From NCBI RefSeq assembly GCF_000283155.1, contig NW_004454229.1:10371916-10435915 (forward strand): a stretch of 64,000 bases of DNA. The letters are read 5' to 3'. Numbering within the stretch: position 1 is the first letter of the stretch; every line of letters starts with the position of its first letter. Below are positions 53,901 to 59,900 of this stretch, piece after piece. The translations under genes and the position numbers were made by a program. Source of the DNA: Ceratotherium simum simum. Its lineage: Eukaryota > Chordata > Mammalia > Perissodactyla > Rhinocerotidae. The notes below the pieces were generated by a model. It was given only the letters and a program-made list of their open reading frames with translations, was not told the origin of the DNA and ran no database searches.

Positions 53901-56900
53901 GTCTTCACTCTCCATGAATAGTCTGCAGGTGTCCCATCAAGTCTACTGATAGTATAACTGATTAAAAACATTGGCTTTGGGGCCGGCCCATGACTTAGCG
54001 GTTAAGTGCGCACGTTCCACTACTGGCGGCCCGGGTTCGGATCCCAGGCACGCACCAACGCACCGTAGTCCAGCCATGCTGAGGCAGCGTCCCACATACA
54101 GCAACTAGAAGGACGTGCAACTATGACATACATCTACTGGGGCTTTGGGGAGAAAAAGGGAAAAAAAAGAGGAGGATTGGCAATAGATGTTAGCTCAGGG
54201 CCGGTCTTCCTCAGCAAAAAGAGGAGGATTGGCACGTATGTTAGCTCAGGGCTGATCTTCCTCACACATACACAAAAAAAAACCAAAAAAACATTGGCTT
54301 TAAAAGGAGAGGAACTTAGATTCAAGTCCAAATGCTCACGCTTACTAACTGTTAAACCTAGGCTAATTGCTTAACCCCTCTAAGCCCTGTAGCGTCATAC
54401 GTAAAATGGAGTAACAGTACCAACCAACTAGAATTGCAGAGAGGATAAAACGAGCAAACAATAATAATAGCTCCTATTTACTGCATCCTTACTTTGTACT
54501 AAGTACTGCGCTAAATGCTTTAAATCAATGGTTTTCTACGGGATGTGATTTTGTTCCCGAGGGACATTTGGAAATGTATGGAGACATTTTATATTGTGGG
54601 GGGGGGGGTGGGGTGGAGGCTGGGGGAAAGCCAGATGTTTAGAGGCATCTAGATATTTAGAAGCAAGACAACTCCTCACAACAAAAAATTATCCAGTCCA
54701 AAATGTCAGTAGTGCTTACACTAAGAAATCCTGCTTTAAACGTATCATTAAACCCACAACAATGCTTTAAGTTAGCCAGTACTATCATCCCAATTTACAG
54801 ATGAAGAAACTGAGGTGCAGTAACCTGCCCAAGTTCTACAGAATTTAGGTCTAAAAGAACCTCAATTCAAACACAGGTCCATCTGATCAGAGCCTGTATT
54901 CTTAACCCCTGTACATAATTAATCCATAGTGTTCATCCTAGTGCCTAACATATAGTAAGCACTCAATAAATGTTAGCTAATATAATGTTACTAATAGCTC
55001 TCAAAACCCTACCTGGTAGCACTCTATGAGGGCTGCTACATTATACCCAAATCTTTAAGATCACAAAAATAGAACTCCCCAAGAGTTAAGTGAGGGCCCC
55101 TACTCCTCCTCTCCTCTGGCAAACGTCAGCAATTCCCCTCCTTCATGACTTCACTATCAGCATCCCCTCGGCTCTCCAATCACAAGGGGCAAGGCTTTCT
55201 AGAGAGAAAAATATTTCTTTGTCACCAAAATTTGGGGGGGAGGGGCTTGATTTAAGGAAAAAGAGTTCAAACAGAAGAAATCTCTACTTTATTTTCAGTT
55301 TAATTATTAAATTAAAGAATTACACTGAAGTAGCCAGATTCGTCAAGTATTTCAAGGGAGAAACAGCTACAAGTTATCTTTCTTATGACCAAATCTTCTG
55401 ATTCCATTACAGAAAAAGCTATTTACTGATGGATGGGGAAAAAACCACATTAACTCCTTTGACTTCCCAGAACATCAGTGTTAGAAATAAAATTCAAAAT
55501 ATGAGATCCTATAACCTAAACAATAACTATTCTTTCTTTCTTAAAAGTTCCCTTTAAGAACCTTTATTTCAATATAAATGAAGTCAAATGATATGGTAAC
55601 ACTGAATGAAAGACTTAGTTATTCAATTTCAAAAGCAATTTGTCTCAAAGAATTCTACGCATTAGATTTAAACAGCACCCAGATGGCACTCTGATGGGTT
55701 CTCTACAAATCATTAAATAAACAAATAACAGATTGTTCCTAAATAACCAAACCTCCCAGGACAAGAGGAAATATTTGAGGGAAGATGTAAAATAAAATAA
55801 TTAATCATAGTTAACAAAGTTATTATCAAGATAGCAAGATCTACTTGCAGTAGGGCAGTGTTTTGAACAAAATGAAGGAATTAATAAATTTTATGAGATG
55901 ATTATCATTAACAAAGCATTAAAAACTAAAGTTAACAAACATCTAATAAGACGGTTCTTTCAATATTTTCCAGGCAACGTTAGTTTAACTGGGAGTGAGG
56001 TGGTGATGGTGATAAAGCAGCTTCAGCCAACCCTGTGCCCATAAAAGTTTATAGGTTTTAAGAGATCCCCATCAAAATGCAAATATTTTGGGGAGGGGGG
56101 AATCAGTCAGTTAGCACACCACAGTCACTAGGAAAGAAAAAGTGGAAAGTTTGAAGGTAAAGCAACAGAAGGAAAGGAAGGGTTTGTGACTGGGTTTTCT
56201 CTCTGAAAGACCAATAACTATATCAAAAAAAAAATTATGTTAGCCAAAAGCTGCTAAGCCCTTCAAACTCATCCAGATCCACCATTTGAGAGATGCAGTG
56301 TTTTCTAATTTGAATGCTTATTATCAAGAATATCCTCTAAAAATGAGAAAACATAAGACTAAAAATCAGTACTCATATTTCTTTTTTTTTTTTGATATGT
56401 GAAAACATATTTGTTGCTTTATAGTAATATTAAAATAGCCTCACTGCAGACCATTACAAATTCAAGTTCTTGTCTCAGACTTACCTCCTGCAATTTAGAC
56501 TGTATCCACTGGCCCAAAAGTGCCAAACTATCTCGAGGACAAATGGCCCAAATCATTGTGAGAAAAATCAGACCTAGGAAATCCAATAAATGAACCAAGC
56601 TAGCCTTTTCAGCCTGAGAATAATCAAAATAATGAAAATTACATTTAATACATTGAAACAGTATATGCTTACATTTTCTAGTTCATCATATTAAATGATT
56701 ACATGTGTATAACTGACCAAGACTGCAAGTTCTTTTTCTTCTATGTGCTTTATCCTTTCCCAGTCCGTTTTTCCCATCCCTTGCTTACATAATTACATAC
56801 TCATTCATTCATTTGACTCATATTTACTGAGCCACTTACCATCATTCAGATACAATGACAGGTTCATTAACCTACAGTTTCATATATGAACAAGCATAAT

Positions 56901-59900
56901 CATCTTATGAAATAAGTACAATTATCCCTATGTATAGATAAAGAGACTTAAGATGGAGCGAGGTTCAAAGAATTGTCTAAATTCACACAGCTACTAGTAA
57001 AAGGACAAGTAATCAAACCTAGGAAGTCGAGTTTCTAATATAGTCACAAAATCTTTTTGAAAATCAAATATATGTGTTTATTATACTTATATTTTTGGAC
57101 AGAGACTAAACCATACCTAACACATGAAGCAGTTAAAACAATGAACAATTCAGAAAAAGATTGGAAATTTATTTTAAATAAAAGTCTTTTGGTCTTCATG
57201 GCCTAAATATGATGCATGATTCATTTATGCAAGTTTGCAATTTTATAAGTCTGGTATTTCTCACCAGGAAATTGGGTTCAATGAATTTTTGTATTTACTT
57301 ATAGCAGTAACAAAAAAAGGTTTTAGCTAAAATAGTTGTTTTGAGTATAATGCACTGAATTGTCTAGTGTTTCCCATTAAAGCTGATTAATAAATGTTAA
57401 CGTTAATACTGATAATACAAGAATCATTACTTATTATTTATTTAATTACTATTAATTAAATTATTATAAGAATAATTTATTATTCTTAATTATTAAAGAA
57501 TATAATTGCTATTACATAGTCTTAGAAAACTAAAAATAAAACAAATCTGTGTACTTCCGGAAGAAAACAACATAAAAGTCTAGATAAAATCAAAATGGAG
57601 CTCCTAAAAGAGAAAACATAGTGTTGATAATATCTAAGACCTCTGACAAAGAAATATGAATATTTTCTATTTTTAAGGCTGCTATTTGCTTTTTATGCCT
57701 TATCTAATTATTGGCTCTTGCCCTGATAGAGATGACAACAATATGCTGAATGACGCATTGAACTAGATGCCAGAAAAATAAATGTACTAAATATGAACAC
57801 CTTTTTTTTTCGTAAGGAAGATCAGCCCTGAGCTAACATCCAATGCCAATCCTCCTCTTTTTTGCTGAGGAAGATTGGCCCTGGGCTAACATCTGTGCCC
57901 ATATTCCTATACTTTACATGGGACACTGCCATAGCATGGCTTGACAAGCGGTGCATCGGTGCATGCCCAGGACCTGAATCTGCGAACCCCAGGCCACTGA
58001 AGCAGAGCGCGCGCACTTAACCGCTGCACCACCGGGCCGGCCCCCTGAACACCTTTTAAATACTAAAAATGGCCAATATTGACTGATTTTGCAGTTATGA
58101 ATTCATTTATTGAAAGATATAATCTAGTTCAACTGCTTAGATTTACGCTTGTATATATTCATTTAAGGAAAATATTTTTTAAATTTTCCTGTAACTCAGA
58201 AGAAATAAGATAATTACTATTTTTGCTTTGGAATAGCATGACTTTGACCCACCTTATCTTATTAATACTCTAAGGAATAGATAGAATTTGAGATGACTTT
58301 TAGAGAGATTAATAACATTATCATTTCCATTTAAAGTTAATATTACTTGCATTTCAATATGGCATTTCACAATCCTTTCACTATTTACCTTCAGGTTTTC
58401 AATTAAACAAAATATACCTCTAACTATGGGGACAAAAGAGGTATGCGTATTTTTTTAATGAATAAAAATAAAAATATGAGTAAATATATTACTTTTCTGG
58501 ACTCATACTAAGTCAAACAGATGTGTATTCACAGGAGCATAAATCCGTCTGAATTCTATGATCTATAAGAAAAGTGTTGCCAACAACCAGGTAACTGAGG
58601 TAAAGGAAACGGCACCGGCCTTGCAAAGAGAAGACCTGGGGTAAAGTCCATATTCTGCCACTTTGTCACGTTAGTCATGTTACCTGGAGTCTCTTAAACA
58701 CCAGTTTCCTTATATACAATACAGGGATATTAAATACACACCTCATAAGGATGGTATTAAAATTATGAATAAGAAGGCACATATTAAAAATCTCAGTAAA
58801 CTGTAAAATGGTAAGGTATCATTATTATTACTCTGTGTTAATTATGTATGGTATATCATTCTAGATATTTTCAAAGATGTTCCAAGCTATCTCCCAAAAA
58901 CAAATAAAAAAGCAGGAAAACTGATTTACCCACTTAAATAGTAATATCATTTTCCTACAGTTAATTTTCTGACTAGATTACAAGTATGTTAATAATTATG
59001 GAAAGTTTAAAATCTAATTTTAAATAATTAGAGGTTGAGAATAATGACTTTTTAGCAAAAGAGACAGCTCATAAAAATAGTATTTAAGAGAATACTAATT
59101 ATTCAGTACCAAATACTAAAGACCATAAAAATTCTCAACATATTTTTTCAGGTAACAGAATAAGACAACTACTAAAAACTAAAATTCCATCATTTAAAAA
59201 AAAAACTGAAAAGATTCAGTTCTTTAAAAGATTTAACTTGCTAGCTTCAAAGCAGTATTTCAATAACTGAAGCTTCATTTTAGGTACTTACAGCATGCCC
59301 AAGTACCGCATGTGCTATTTCATGGCCCAGAAGGAAGGAAAGTTGATGAATGTCAGTCACACTATTTAAAAGCCCAGTGAAGATAAACACTTGTCCATTC
59401 TGCACCATGAAGAAAATAATGTCAGCAATTAGAACACTATAAAAAACAAAGATGTTCCATTTAACAATTAAACATTAAGTTTGAGAATGTTTACTTACTG
59501 GAAGCACAAAGGCATTTATATCTGGGGAATCAACCACATGAATAATCCAATTGATCTCAGAGATCCCTGGAATATCTTTATTGCATTCAATTAAATGATA
59601 AACCACTTCTTTAACAGTCAGGTATCGAGGATCTTTCTCAGGTAGCATATCATTTTTAAATTCTTCCATCCACTGAAGTATTAAAAAGAAAAGCAGTCTT
59701 TATTTTAAAAGAGTTTTAGCTCCACAAAATGTTTATACTGCTTTGTGGAGAGTTATATGGCTACTTGTTGTTGAACATTTTAAATTTTAATTATGTAAAA
59801 ATCTGTATATATTAAACACTCAGATTTCTCAGATTTGAATTATTCATACAAAGGCAATGTGGTTTCTCACAATGGAATAAATTCTAATAACTAAGATTTT

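Larger units (their letters stand above)
53049..56484 (-). other. OMA1: OMA1 intron (3.4 kb)
   Basis: It lies between the exons ending at 56485 and starting at 53048, and contains an ERE, MIR pieces and a MER5A copy. 55000-56480 has no supported feature apart from a modestly GC-richer stretch at 55090-55200. Confidence 0.9.
56614..59291 (-). other. OMA1: OMA1 intron (2.7 kb)
   Basis: It lies between the HEXXH exon and the exon starting at 56613, and contains MIR pieces and one ERE. An AT-rich tract with short inverted repeats of ATTAAT type lies at 57420-57510. Nothing else is supported. Confidence 0.9.
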
